Assembly: GCF_030227115.1 (NCBI RefSeq)
Contig: NZ_JASSUA010000001.1
Location: forward strand, 806,001 to 870,000
Length of the DNA: 64,000 nucleotides
Origin: Marinobacter sp. SS13-12
Lineage (GTDB): Bacteria; Pseudomonadota; Gammaproteobacteria; Pseudomonadales; Oleiphilaceae
Direction: 5' to 3'
This document shows, one piece after another, positions 1 through 8,464 of this stretch (within the stretch, counting starts at the first letter, position 1; each line of letters starts with the position of its first letter). The notes below the pieces were generated by a model, which was not told the origin of the DNA, made no database searches, and saw only the letters and a list, made by a program, of their open reading frames with translations. A program made the translations under genes and the position numbers.

Positions 1-2
1 CC

Positions 3-2756
3 TACAACACGCTCTATTTGCGCAATTATGCCCGGTTGCACGTGCGGGACCGGCTGGCCCGTATCCAGGGAGTGGGGGACGCGCAGATATTCGGTGGTGG
101 TGATTACGCCATGCGCGCCTGGCTGGACCCGGAGCGGATTGCCGCCCGTGGCCTGACCGCCAGCGATGTGGTCCGTGCCATGCGTGAGCAGAACGTGCAG
201 GTGTCCGCTGGTCAGATCGGCGCCGAACCGGTGCCGGACAGCGACTTCCTCACTCTGATCAATGCCCGGGGCCGGCTGGAAACCGTGGAAGCGTTCGGCG
301 ACATCGTGCTCAAACGTGGCGACAACGGCGAAATCCTGCGGCTACAAGACGTGGCCCGGCTGGAGATGGGAGCCGGCGACTACACCCTGCGCTCCCAACT
401 CGATGGCAAGGACGCCGTGGCCATTGGTGTGTTCCAGGCACCGGAGGCCAACGCCCTGAACATCCGTGACGAGGTCATTGACACCATGGATGAGCTGGCT
501 ACCCGCTTTCCTGAGGACGTGAAGTACGAAGCGGTGTACGACACCACCATCTTTGTCAGCGACTCCATCAAGGCCGTGGTGGCCACCCTGCTGGAAGCCG
601 TCTTGCTGGTGGTACTGGTGGTCACTCTGTTCCTGCAGACCTGGCGGGCCTCCATCATCCCGTTGCTGGCGGTACCGGTGTCGGTCATCGGTACGTTCGG
701 CGCACTCTACCTGCTGGGCTATTCCATCAACACCCTGACCCTGTTCGGGCTGGTATTGGCCATCGGCATCGTGGTGGACGACGCCATCGTGGTGGTGGAA
801 AACGTCGAACGCAACATCGAGGAAGGCCGGACCCCATTGGCAGCGGCTCACCAGGCCATGAAGGAGGTGTCTGGCCCCATCATCGCCATCGGCCTGGTGC
901 TGTGCGCGGTGTTTATCCCCATGGCTTTTCTCTCCGGTGTAACCGGCCAGTTCTACCGCCAGTTTGCGGTGACGATCGCCATTTCCACGGTGATCTCCAC
1001 CATCAACTCGCTGACCCTGTCGCCGGCGCTGGCAGCCATGCTGCTCAAGCCCCACGACGCACCCAAGGACCGGGTACAACGGGTCATCGACGCCCTGTTT
1101 GGCTGGGTTTTCCGGCCATTCAACCGCTTCTTCAATGCCAGCGCGGAGAAATACCAGGGTGGGGTTTCCCGCTCCCTGCGACGGCGTGGCGCGGTGTTTG
1201 TGGTGTATGCGCTGTTGCTGACCGGCACCGGGCTGATGTTCAAGGTGGTCCCACCGGGGTTCATCCCGACCCAGGACAAGCTGTACCTGATCGCCGGGGT
1301 GAAACTGCCGGAAGGTGCGTCCCTGGAGCGTACCGACCAGCTGCTGCAACAGGTAACCGATATCGCCATGGAGACCGAAGGTGTGGCCAACGCAGTGGCC
1401 TTTCCCGGCCTGAACGCGTTGCAGTTCACCAATACCTCCAACACCGGCGTGGTGTTCTTTCCACTCAAGCCGTTTGATGAACGCAGCCTGAGCGCGGCGG
1501 AGATCAACGCCCGCATCAGCCAGCAAATTGCCGGGCTGAAGGACGGTTTCGCGTTTTCCTTCATGCCGCCGCCAATCCTGGGGCTGGGCAATGGCTCGGG
1601 CTATCAGCTGTTCATCGAAGACCGAGCCAACCTGGGCTACGGGGCCCTGCAGAACGCGGTGAACCAGTTCCAGGGCGCCATCAGCCAGACGCCCGGCATG
1701 GGCTACCCCATCAGCAGCTACCAGGCCAACGTGCCGCAACTGGATGCGGAAGTGGACAGGCTCAAGGCCAAGGCCCAGGGCGTTCCGCTGACGGAGTTGT
1801 TCGACACTCTGCAGACTTACCTTGGGTCTACCTATGTCAATGACTTCAACCGGTTTGGCCGTACCTGGCAGGTAATCGCCCAGGCCGATGCCCCCTACCG
1901 CGACAGCGTGGAGGACATTGCCCGCCTGCGTACCCGCAATGAGCAGGGTGAAATGGTGCCCATCGGCTCCATGGTGGATATCCGCCAGAGCTTCGGGCCG
2001 GATCCTGTATTGCGCTACAACGGCTATCCTGCCGCGGACATCGCCGGTGAGGCAGACCCGCGCATGCTGTCATCGGCCCAGGCCATGGATGCGCTGACGG
2101 CGCTGGCCGATGAGACACTGCCCGCCGGCATGGACTTCGAGTGGACCGACCTGAGCTTCCAGCAGGCCACCCAGGGCGATGCGGCGCTGGTGGTGTTCCC
2201 GCTTGCCATCCTGCTTGTGTTCCTGGTGCTGGCGGCATTGTATGAAAGCTGGACACTGCCGCTGGCGGTGATCCTCATCGTGCCCATGTGCATGCTCTCG
2301 GCGCTGATCGGTGTGTGGTTTGGCGGTGGGGACAACAACATCTTCGTCCAGGTGGGGCTGGTGGTGTTGATTGGCCTGGCCTGCAAGAACGCCATCCTGA
2401 TTGTGGAATTCGCCCGTGAGCTGGAACTGCAGGGCCGGGGCGTTGTGGAGGCCGCACTGGAAGCCTGCCGGTTGCGGCTACGGCCCATCATCATGACCTC
2501 TATCACCTTTACCGCGGCCGTGGTACCGCTGGTGCTGGCAACGGGTGCCGGCGCCGAGGTCCGCCAGGCCCTGGGCACCGCCGTGTTTGCCGGGATGATC
2601 GGCGTAACCCTGTTTGGGCTGTTCCTCACCCCGGTGTTCTATGTGGCGTTGCGCAAGCTGTCTGGCAGCCATCGCCTGAAGAGCCACCACACATCCACGC
2701 TGACCTGCGAGGACGACCAGAATGAAGATGCACTTCCGGGAGGAAGCCATGCTTAA
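3..2756 (+). CDS. RND multidrug efflux permease (AcrB/HAE1 family), 5' truncated
   Basis: This is an inner-membrane proton-driven drug exporter of the AcrB/MexB type. The reading frame is open from base 3, so the gene begins upstream; 918 codons are present against about 1040 in the family, and roughly the first 130 are missing. Visible parts are the porter domain, a transmembrane block with the proton-relay Asp pair in the motif GIVVDDAIVVVEN (777-782), a second porter domain, and the last transmembrane block ending in a FARELELQ-type loop. The stop overlaps the start of the outer-membrane factor gene, so the two are translationally coupled. The periplasmic adaptor gene is expected just upstream of the window. 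The substrate cannot be told from sequence. Confidence 0.96.
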   Translation, partial: YNTLYLRNYARLHVRDRLARIQGVGDAQIFGGGDYAMRAWLDPERIAARGLTASDVVRAMREQNVQVSAGQIGAEPVPDSDFLTLINARGRLETVEAFGDIVLKRGDNGEILRLQDVARLEMGAGDYTLRSQLDGKDAVAIGVFQAPEANALNIRDEVIDTMDELATRFPEDVKYEAVYDTTIFVSDSIKAVVATLLEAVLLVVLVVTLFLQTWRASIIPLLAVPVSVIGTFGALYLLGYSINTLTLFGLVLAIGIVVDDAIVVVENVERNIEEGRTPLAAAHQAMKEVSGPIIAIGLVLCAVFIPMAFLSGVTGQFYRQFAVTIAISTVISTINSLTLSPALAAMLLKPHDAPKDRVQRVIDALFGWVFRPFNRFFNASAEKYQGGVSRSLRRRGAVFVVYALLLTGTGLMFKVVPPGFIPTQDKLYLIAGVKLPEGASLERTDQLLQQVTDIAMETEGVANAVAFPGLNALQFTNTSNTGVVFFPLKPFDERSLSAAEINARISQQIAGLKDGFAFSFMPPPILGLGNGSGYQLFIEDRANLGYGALQNAVNQFQGAISQTPGMGYPISSYQANVPQLDAEVDRLKAKAQGVPLTELFDTLQTYLGSTYVNDFNRFGRTWQVIAQADAPYRDSVEDIARLRTRNEQGEMVPIGSMVDIRQSFGPDPVLRYNGYPAADIAGEADPRMLSSAQAMDALTALADETLPAGMDFEWTDLSFQQATQGDAALVVFPLAILLVFLVLAALYESWTLPLAVILIVPMCMLSALIGVWFGGGDNNIFVQVGLVVLIGLACKNAILIVEFARELELQGRGVVEAALEACRLRLRPIIMTSITFTAAVVPLVLATGAGAEVRQALGTAVFAGMIGVTLFGLFLTPVFYVALRKLSGSHRLKSHHTSTLTCEDDQNEDALPGGSHA

Positions 2757-4143
2757 AGCAATTACCATGGCCGGGGCACTGTTTTTGCTGGCCGGTTGCG
2801 CCGTGGGGCCGGATTACCAGGCCCCGGCCATACCGAAACCGGAAGCCTTCTCGGAAGGGCGGACGATGGTGGCGGGCGATAGCGACCAGCAGCGTTTCTG
2901 GCAGGGGTTTGACGACCCCTTGCTGGAACAGTTGATTGACCAGACCCTGACAGCCAACCACACCCTGGAAGGGGCGGTGGCCCGTTACGAGCGCGCAGCT
3001 GCACTGCTCTACGGTGCCGAAAGGGACCAATGGCCCAGCGTGACTGCCAGTGCTACTGCTGCCGAGCAGTACCTGGCCGACATTGAGCAGTCTCCCCCCG
3101 GTACAGGACCGGACCGGGTGCAACGTTACCAGGCTGGTATTGCTGCCACCTGGGAGCTGGACCTGTTCGGACGCCTGCGGCGCGCGACAGAAGCCCAAAG
3201 GGCAGAGCTGGAAGCTGCCGGTGCGGATCTTGGTACTGTGCAGGTAGCGCTGGCGGGGCAGCTGGCCAGCAGCTACTTTGAGCTGCGGGGGCTGCAACAG
3301 CAGTACCAGGTGGCGCAGCAGAGTGTGGCGTTACAACAGCAATCCCTGGACATTGTAGAAGCCCGGGTTGAGGCAGGCCGGGGCACCGAGTTTGACCAGG
3401 TGCGCGCCCGCGCCCAGCTGGAACGAACCCGTGCTGAACTGCCCACTCTGCAGGCGGATATCCGGGCTGCCATGCACCGTATGGCTGTGCTGACGGGGCA
3501 GCCACCAATGGCGCTGGTGGAAACTCTGTCACCCCAGGGCGCATTGCCAGAAACCCTGCCGGTGATTCCCGTGGACAGCCCGGGAGATGTACTTCGCCGC
3601 CGCCCGGACATCGCCGCTGCAGAGCGCCGCCTGGCTGCCGCCACCGCTCGCATTGGTGTCGCGACCGCGGACCTGTTTCCCCGCTTTACCCTGAGCGGGC
3701 TGATAGGTTCCGCTGCCGCCGACACCAGTGACCTGTTCACCGGCCCGGCGGAAACCCGCCGCGTTGCCCTGGGCATCGACTGGACCTTCCTGGACCAGGA
3801 CAGGGTCAAGGCCCGGATTGAAGCGGCAGGTGCTGACAGCCGTGCGGCGCTGGCCAGCTACCAGCAGACGGTACTGGAAGCCCTGGAAGAAACGGAGACG
3901 CGGCTGGTGCGTTACCAGCGCGCGCAACAGCGGGAACAGCGGCTTGAACGGGCCATGAACAATGCCCGGAAAGCCGTTGAGCTGGCTCGCGCCCGCTATC
4001 AAGAGGGGTTTATTGGCTACTTCGAGGTACTGACGGCGGAACAGGAGTTCACCGCCATCCGGGACACGGCCGTCCGTAGCCGTACGGCCGTGACTCTGGC
4101 GATGGTGGACGTATACCGGTCATTGGCAGGAATGCCTGGGTAA
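2749..4143 (+). CDS. NodT-family outer-membrane efflux lipoprotein (OprM/TolC type)
   Basis: This is the outer-membrane channel partner of the RND pump. The start at 2749 is preferred over an upstream in-frame ATG at 2722 because GGGAGG lies just before it and because it begins a proper lipoprotein signal (LLAGC, Cys17). The mature N-terminus has the family signature AVGPDYQAP. Two tandem OEP repeats with long coiled-coil helices follow (Q/A/E-rich around residues 180-250 and 370-440), and the DVLRRRPDI motif typical of NodT proteins is near residue 280. It overlaps the permease gene by 8 nt, so permease and channel form one operon. Length 464 aa is normal. Confidence 0.95.
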   Translation: MLKAITMAGALFLLAGCAVGPDYQAPAIPKPEAFSEGRTMVAGDSDQQRFWQGFDDPLLEQLIDQTLTANHTLEGAVARYERAAALLYGAERDQWPSVTASATAAEQYLADIEQSPPGTGPDRVQRYQAGIAATWELDLFGRLRRATEAQRAELEAAGADLGTVQVALAGQLASSYFELRGLQQQYQVAQQSVALQQQSLDIVEARVEAGRGTEFDQVRARAQLERTRAELPTLQADIRAAMHRMAVLTGQPPMALVETLSPQGALPETLPVIPVDSPGDVLRRRPDIAAAERRLAAATARIGVATADLFPRFTLSGLIGSAAADTSDLFTGPAETRRVALGIDWTFLDQDRVKARIEAAGADSRAALASYQQTVLEALEETETRLVRYQRAQQREQRLERAMNNARKAVELARARYQEGFIGYFEVLTAEQEFTAIRDTAVRSRTAVTLAMVDVYRSLAGMPG

Positions 4144-4152
4144 ATATCCCTG

Positions 4153-4890
4153 CTATTTCATCTCGAAACCCTTGCCACGCAGGAAGTCCCGCATGTGGGG
4201 ACGCAGTTTGGAGGTGAATAGCGGCTTGAGCTGCTCCGACCAGTTGGTGTCCTTGTTGCCTCCGCTACGGGCCTGGTAATAGGTATGCATGGTGGCGTCG
4301 AACTCCGCCACCAGTTCCGCGTCTTGCTCGTCCTGGTAATAGTCCTCCTTGAGGATCGAGGCCAGCGGCAGGCGCGGTTTGACTTCCGGGTTCTGGTCCG
4401 GATACCCCAGGCACATGCCGAACACCGGGTAGACATGGTCCGGCAGACGCAGCAATTCGCTCACTTTGGCGGGATTGTTGCGGATGCCACCGATGTAACA
4501 AAGGCCCAGCCCTGCGGACTCTGCCGCCGTAGCGACGTTCTGGGCGACCAGAGCGGCATCGATACTGGCCACCAGCAACTGTTCGGTCATCCCACGAACC
4601 ACCTCGGCACCAGCCCGCTCGGCGGCATCTGTGGCGCGCTTCATGTCCGCGCAGAACACCAGGAAATCCGAGCATTCCGCTACATAGCGCTGGCCTCCAC
4701 TCAACTCCGCCAGGGTCTCCCGATTTTGTGGGTTGACTACGTGGATGATGGAATAGGCCTGCACATGACTGGACGTGGCAGCGCTCTGGCCGGCACGGAT
4801 CAGCTCTTCGAACAGCTCGCGGGGAATCTTCCGATCCTGGAATTTGCGGATCGAGCGGTGTGATTTGAGCAGTTCAATGGTCGGGTTCAT
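4153..4890 (-). CDS. nfsA: oxygen-insensitive NADPH nitroreductase (NfsA-like)
   Basis: This is a flavin (FMN) nitroreductase that reduces nitroaromatics and quinones with NADPH. The 245-aa protein tracks E. coli NfsA along its length: N-terminal PTIELLKSHRSIRKF (the HRSIR FMN-binding segment), SGGQRYVAE, the FVFCAD-like LVFCADMKR strand, IGGIRNNPAKV and the FGMCLGYPDQNPEVKPRLP block. A GGAAGG ribosome binding site precedes the ATG. It converges on the efflux operon with a 9-bp gap. It stands alone as a transcription unit here. No regulator is next to it. Confidence 0.93.
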   Translation of the reverse strand: MNPTIELLKSHRSIRKFQDRKIPRELFEELIRAGQSAATSSHVQAYSIIHVVNPQNRETLAELSGGQRYVAECSDFLVFCADMKRATDAAERAGAEVVRGMTEQLLVASIDAALVAQNVATAAESAGLGLCYIGGIRNNPAKVSELLRLPDHVYPVFGMCLGYPDQNPEVKPRLPLASILKEDYYQDEQDAELVAEFDATMHTYYQARSGGNKDTNWSEQLKPLFTSKLRPHMRDFLRGKGFEMK

Positions 4891-4949
4891 CGCGCCTTCC
4901 GGTACATTCTGAGGAAGCGATTATCCTGCCATTGACCCGCGCTTTTAGC

Positions 4950-4979
4950 AAAAAAGCCTCGCGAAATGCATCGCGAGGC
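4950..4979 (-). terminator. Rho-independent terminator of the PEP-CTERM gene
   Basis: The arms 4956-4963 (GCCTCGCG) and 4972-4979 (CGCGAGGC) form a perfect 8-bp GC-rich stem with an 8-nt loop. Read on the minus strand it is followed by six T (A-tract 4950-4955). It lies 33 nt after the stop of the gene at 5012-5629. Confidence 0.9.
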
Positions 4980-5011
4980 TCCTTCAAACCTGTACAGGTT
5001 CCAGGGAGTGA

Positions 5012-5629
5012 TTACTGGCGGCGACGGAAGCTCAGGCCCAGCAGTCCAAGCCCCATCAGGGCCAGTGTGCCAGGTTCAGGGACCTTGGCGGTCACTTTAA
5101 CGTCGTCGAGGAAGTTGCCGATGGTACCGTCAGGGCTTACAGAGGTGAACTTGACGGTCGTTGTTGTAGAGGTGGCCTCAAACATGCCGTTGAACAAGCT
5201 CCACTCTCCCGTCACGTGATCCGTCAGCGTCCAGTCGGTGCTGATGCTGTCGGAAATCAGCGACAGCATAAAACTTTCGGAATTGCTCTGGCGGGCGCGG
5301 TAGGCAAAACTCAGGTTGTAGTTCTGCCCGACAACGGTGTTAATTTCCTGGTAAATGCCAAATGGGCCGTCCATGTCCGGGTGGGCGTTCAGTTCGGCAA
5401 ACTGGCTGCCTTCGTAGGCATTTACACCATTGAAACCGCTCTCCCAGATTTCAATGTTGCTGCCGTTCCAGCCATCCACATCATCTGCGTTGAAGAATTC
5501 CCAGGTGCCAGTGGAAACGTTAGGGTCTTCGAAACTTCCGTTTTCGATCAGATTCGCGCTTGCGGGGGTGACAACTGCAAGGCTGGCGCCAAGAATACCC
5601 AGAGCGGCGAGGCGATTGATGGTCATCAT
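5012..5629 (-). CDS. PEP-CTERM sorting-domain exported protein
   Basis: This is a secreted 205-aa protein with an N-terminal signal peptide (cleavage near ASA-N, residue 25). The body opens with NLIENGSFEDPNV, the start typical of DUF642/carbohydrate-binding-like beta-sandwich exoproteins. The C-terminus has VPEPGTLALMGLGLLGL followed by RRR, a standard PEP-CTERM signal: a PEP motif, a hydrophobic helix and a basic tail. PEP-CTERM proteins are sorted by an exosortase (EpsH/XrtA class) and are usually linked with exopolysaccharide. No exosortase is in this window, so the sorting enzyme must be elsewhere. The ligand is unknown. Confidence 0.9.
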   Translation of the reverse strand: MMTINRLAALGILGASLAVVTPASANLIENGSFEDPNVSTGTWEFFNADDVDGWNGSNIEIWESGFNGVNAYEGSQFAELNAHPDMDGPFGIYQEINTVVGQNYNLSFAYRARQSNSESFMLSLISDSISTDWTLTDHVTGEWSLFNGMFEATSTTTTVKFTSVSPDGTIGNFLDDVKVTAKVPEPGTLALMGLGLLGLSFRRRQ

Positions 5630-5865
5630 ATTGTTGTTCCTTACATCTTTAGATTTGGCTTTGTGTCAAAAAGGTGCAGATTGCGGGCCATGGTTGGAAA
5701 TAAAAATTAAAATCAGATAGTTGAAGAAATATGGCATCTAAGGCGATAGGTTATATGTAAATTATTCTGACATACGAAGAGCGCGTGAATCTCCGTGTGA
5801 GTGGTTGTAGGAGCGAAGCCGCCGGTCCACTATTAAAGGTACCGTATTTCAGGGTTTCATAACCT

Positions 5866-6567
5866 ATGCCAAAGAATGACAAACCTGTCAGTACCCGCTC
5901 GGATAAACAGTCGATAGACCAGTTTATTCACCAGGTTCGCAAGACACCGCAACAAGCAGGCGGGCAGGGCCGGCTGATTTTTGCCCTGGACGCTACCGCC
6001 AGCCGCGAAGCGACCTGGGATCAGGCCTGTGACCTGCAAAGCGAGTTGTTCCTGGCAACCCGTGATCTCGGCGGTTTGGCAATACAGCTTTGCTACTATC
6101 GGGGCTTTCGCGAATTCAGATCCACGGCATTTGTCACCCAGACCAGTCAATTGCTGAAGCTGATGAACGGTGTGTCCTGCCTGGGCGGGCGAACCCAGAT
6201 CAGCCGGGTTCTGGCACATGCCGTCAAGGAAACCCGGACACAACCGGTCAAGGCTGTGGTGTTTATCGGCGATTGTTGCGAAGAGCCAGTCGACGAGCTC
6301 TGCCATACCGCCGGCGAGTTGGGCATGCTCAGAACCCCGGTTTTCATGTTCCATGAGGGCAGTGATGCCCATGCCAGAGCGGTTTTCCAGCAGGTAAGCA
6401 AACTCTCGGGCGGCGCCTATGCACCGTTTGATCGCAACAGCCCCCAGGTACTGAGGGATCTTATGGCGGCCGTTGCGGTCTATGCATCCGGGGGCGCCAA
6501 GGCATTGCAGGATTATTCCAGCCGTAGCTCCCCGGAAGTGAAGCGGTTGACTCAACAGCTCAGGTAG
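5866..6567 (+). CDS. von Willebrand factor A-like protein
   Basis: This 233-aa soluble protein has no signal peptide. LIFALDATASREATWDQA (about residues 37-54) resembles a VWA MIDAS segment, though the classical DxSxS is DATAS here. A second VWA-like strand is VKAVVFIGDCCEE, and there is a late FMFHEGSD segment. It lies 8 nt upstream of a membrane-bound J-domain gene, almost certainly as an operon. The pair could be a chaperone-type complex acting at the membrane, but I know of no assigned role. Confidence 0.72.
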   Translation: MPKNDKPVSTRSDKQSIDQFIHQVRKTPQQAGGQGRLIFALDATASREATWDQACDLQSELFLATRDLGGLAIQLCYYRGFREFRSTAFVTQTSQLLKLMNGVSCLGGRTQISRVLAHAVKETRTQPVKAVVFIGDCCEEPVDELCHTAGELGMLRTPVFMFHEGSDAHARAVFQQVSKLSGGAYAPFDRNSPQVLRDLMAAVAVYASGGAKALQDYSSRSSPEVKRLTQQLR

Positions 6568-6575
6568 CGCTCATT

Positions 6576-7325
6576 GTGCCATTAACGTTTCTGGTTATTA
6601 TTCTGGCGGTTGTTGCATGGTTCTGGCTGCGCAGCCAACCGGCCAGCCAGCGTAAACCTGCCATTATCAAACTGGTGTTGTTTTCCGGCATCCTGATGGT
6701 GGTTGTTATGGCGCTGACGGGCCGCTTGCACTTCCTGTTTGCCCTGCTGGGCTTCCTGTTTCCGCTGCTGCGCCGTTTCCTGCCAGGTTTGCTGGGCGGC
6801 AGCAGACCCGGGGGCTTCGGAGGCGGAGCCGGTGGCACGGAGGGTGCCGAAGCCCAAACGGGCAACCAGTCTAACGTTGCCAGTGACATCCTCAACATGA
6901 CACTGGATCACGACTCCGGAGACATGACCGGCGAGATACTGAAAGGCCCCATGGCAGGTCGGGCGCTGGCGGATCTGGGCGAAGGCGAGTTTATCGAACT
7001 ACTGCAGTACTGCAGGCAGCATGATGACGATTCCGCCCGGCTGCTGGAAACTTACCTGGACCGCCGCTTTGGTGACTCCTGGCGTGCAGATGACCCCCAC
7101 AATGGTGATGACAGCGAACGCGGGGAAAGCGAAGAAAGGTACCGTGGCGGCTCACTGTCTGAAAGTGAAGCCCGGGATATCCTGGGGGTGGAGCCTGATG
7201 CCTCTCGCAACGACATCATCCAGGCGCACCGCCGCATGATGCAGAAGATGCACCCGGACCGTGGCGGCAGTAACTATTTTGCCGCCCGCATCAACGAGGC
7301 GAAGGAGCTCCTGCTCGGCGAATAA
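6576..7325 (+). CDS. membrane-anchored J-domain protein (DnaJ-like co-chaperone)
   Basis: The 249-aa protein starts with GTG. It has two N-terminal hydrophobic stretches (about residues 1-15 and 29-60), then a Gly-rich linker, an acidic middle region and a C-terminal J domain (about 195-249). The J domain carries DILGVEPDAS, the essential HPD tripeptide in KMHPDRGGS, and NEAKELLL. Placement of the J domain at the C-terminus behind a membrane anchor resembles DjlA/TIM14-type co-chaperones that recruit DnaK to the membrane. It follows the VWA gene by 8 nt, which suggests a joint function. Confidence 0.85.
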   Translation: MPLTFLVIILAVVAWFWLRSQPASQRKPAIIKLVLFSGILMVVVMALTGRLHFLFALLGFLFPLLRRFLPGLLGGSRPGGFGGGAGGTEGAEAQTGNQSNVASDILNMTLDHDSGDMTGEILKGPMAGRALADLGEGEFIELLQYCRQHDDDSARLLETYLDRRFGDSWRADDPHNGDDSERGESEERYRGGSLSESEARDILGVEPDASRNDIIQAHRRMMQKMHPDRGGSNYFAARINEAKELLLGE

Positions 7326-7327
7326 AG

Positions 7328-7996
7328 TCAGTCCCCCACCGAACAGGACAGAATCCGCGATAAATGACTGTAGGGCAGGCCAGTTTCCCAGTGCCAGTCA
7401 TTGAACGCCTGTTGGGCCTGCACCAGGGCTTTTTTGCTGCCCGGCGTCGCGTCCAGCCGTTCTTCACGGTGCAGCCCGGCGACCACATCCGAGGACAAAA
7501 TAAAGCCATCCCAGCCAACCCGGCGCAGGAAATACTGGGCGGTATTGCCACCCAGCCGGGCGCCGTTGCGTTTGAGCCACATCAGCAGGCCAACCTGATC
7601 ATCCGAGGGCCAGTGGCTGAGGAAAGCCCCGAAGCTGCCGTGCTCACGGCCGCCATCCACAATCATCCTGGCGTTATCCGGTACGGTTCGGATTTTCTGC
7701 ATGTTGCGCACAATGCGCTCGTCCTGCGCCAGGTCCTCCAGCACTTCTGGAGGTACCTGCTGCCAGTAGAGCGGTACGAAGCCCTTGAACGCAGCCTCGA
7801 AACCCGGCCATTTATTCTCGATGACCCGCCACACGAATCCGGCCTTGAACACACAGCGGGTAACCTCCGACAGGTAGCGGTCGTCGCTCCGGGCTTCCAG
7901 CTCGTCAGGCCCGGCGACCCAGGGTAGCAGTGCCCGCAATTCGGCGTCTCCTCCCTTGCGGGCGGCTGCCTGGCTGTAAATTCTGGCAAAGGACAT
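7328..7996 (-). CDS. DNA-3-methyladenine glycosylase I-like protein
   Basis: This is a probable base-excision-repair glycosylase of the HhH/Tag superfamily that removes 3-methyladenine. The 222-aa protein shows the Tag-like core: FKAGFVWRVIENKWPGFEAAF, then a VLEDLAQDERIVRNMQKIRTVPDNARMI helix segment. The zinc-binding N-terminal Cys and C-terminal His/Cys residues of E. coli Tag are not seen, so it belongs to a divergent zinc-free branch. The start ATG at 7996 is preferred to an open-frame TTG at 8059, although its ribosome binding site is weak. It converges on the J-domain gene with 2 bp between stops. Confidence 0.75.
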   Translation of the reverse strand: MSFARIYSQAAARKGGDAELRALLPWVAGPDELEARSDDRYLSEVTRCVFKAGFVWRVIENKWPGFEAAFKGFVPLYWQQVPPEVLEDLAQDERIVRNMQKIRTVPDNARMIVDGGREHGSFGAFLSHWPSDDQVGLLMWLKRNGARLGGNTAQYFLRRVGWDGFILSSDVVAGLHREERLDATPGSKKALVQAQQAFNDWHWETGLPYSHLSRILSCSVGD

Positions 7997-8080
7997 GGAG
8001 TAATATCCGAAATCTGGTTGTAGGTTTGAAGGTGTGTGGTCCACTATAAAGGAAACCAATCCGGTCAGGGAGTCATGCGA

Positions 8081-8257
8081 ATGCCAACTATAGGATGGGT
8101 CTTTCTTCTGGGTGCCATTGCCTTGGTGCTTGGCGGACTGTTCATGCTGCGTGACAGCGGCAAGATGCCGATTTCAAAGGAAAAAATGAAGAAAATACAG
8201 GCGCGGAAAGCAGAAATCGAAGCTGAGGAAAGCGCGGAGGACAGAGAGCAGTGGTGA
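8081..8257 (+). CDS. small single-pass membrane protein (DUF2897-like)
   Basis: This protein of about 58 aa has one N-terminal transmembrane helix (WVFLLGAIALVLGGLFML) and a highly charged Lys/Glu tail (KMKKIQARKAEIEAEE). AGGGAG at 8067-8072 is spaced 8 nt from the ATG at 8081, favouring it over the ATG at 8075. It resembles small proteobacterial membrane proteins grouped as DUF2897; the assignment is from recall of architecture. Its promoter probably overlaps the start region of the divergent glycosylase gene. Function unknown. Confidence 0.65.
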   Translation: MPTIGWVFLLGAIALVLGGLFMLRDSGKMPISKEKMKKIQARKAEIEAEESAEDREQW

Positions 8258-8330
8258 CCCCTTCAACCCGCCCGTAATTTCCTCTCCAGCTGTCATGTTC
8301 TTCCAGATAACATGTGTAGCCTCAATGTGC

Positions 8331-8352
8331 GTGTTACAAAATAACACATTTT
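8331..8352 (+). terminator. possible weak terminator after the small membrane protein
   Basis: GTGTTA (8331-8336) and TAACAC (8342-8347) form a 6-bp stem with a 5-nt loop, followed by ATTTTT. The stem is AT-rich and short, so it may instead be an operator for the MHYT gene downstream. Confidence 0.35.
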
Positions 8353-8464
8353 TCCCAAGCCAACATGGCTCGTTTGCCCGTACTTGAAATTTCTCGGTCC
8401 GCTTTGACTTTGCCTGGCGAAAACGCCTTGCGGACAGGTCTTATTCAAGTAAACGGGTCTCAAA

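Noticed and set aside
342..1739. 465-codon minus-strand frame opposite the RND permease
   Set aside because: It is a shadow of the permease; His/Gln/Asp-rich low-complexity translation with no ribosome site.
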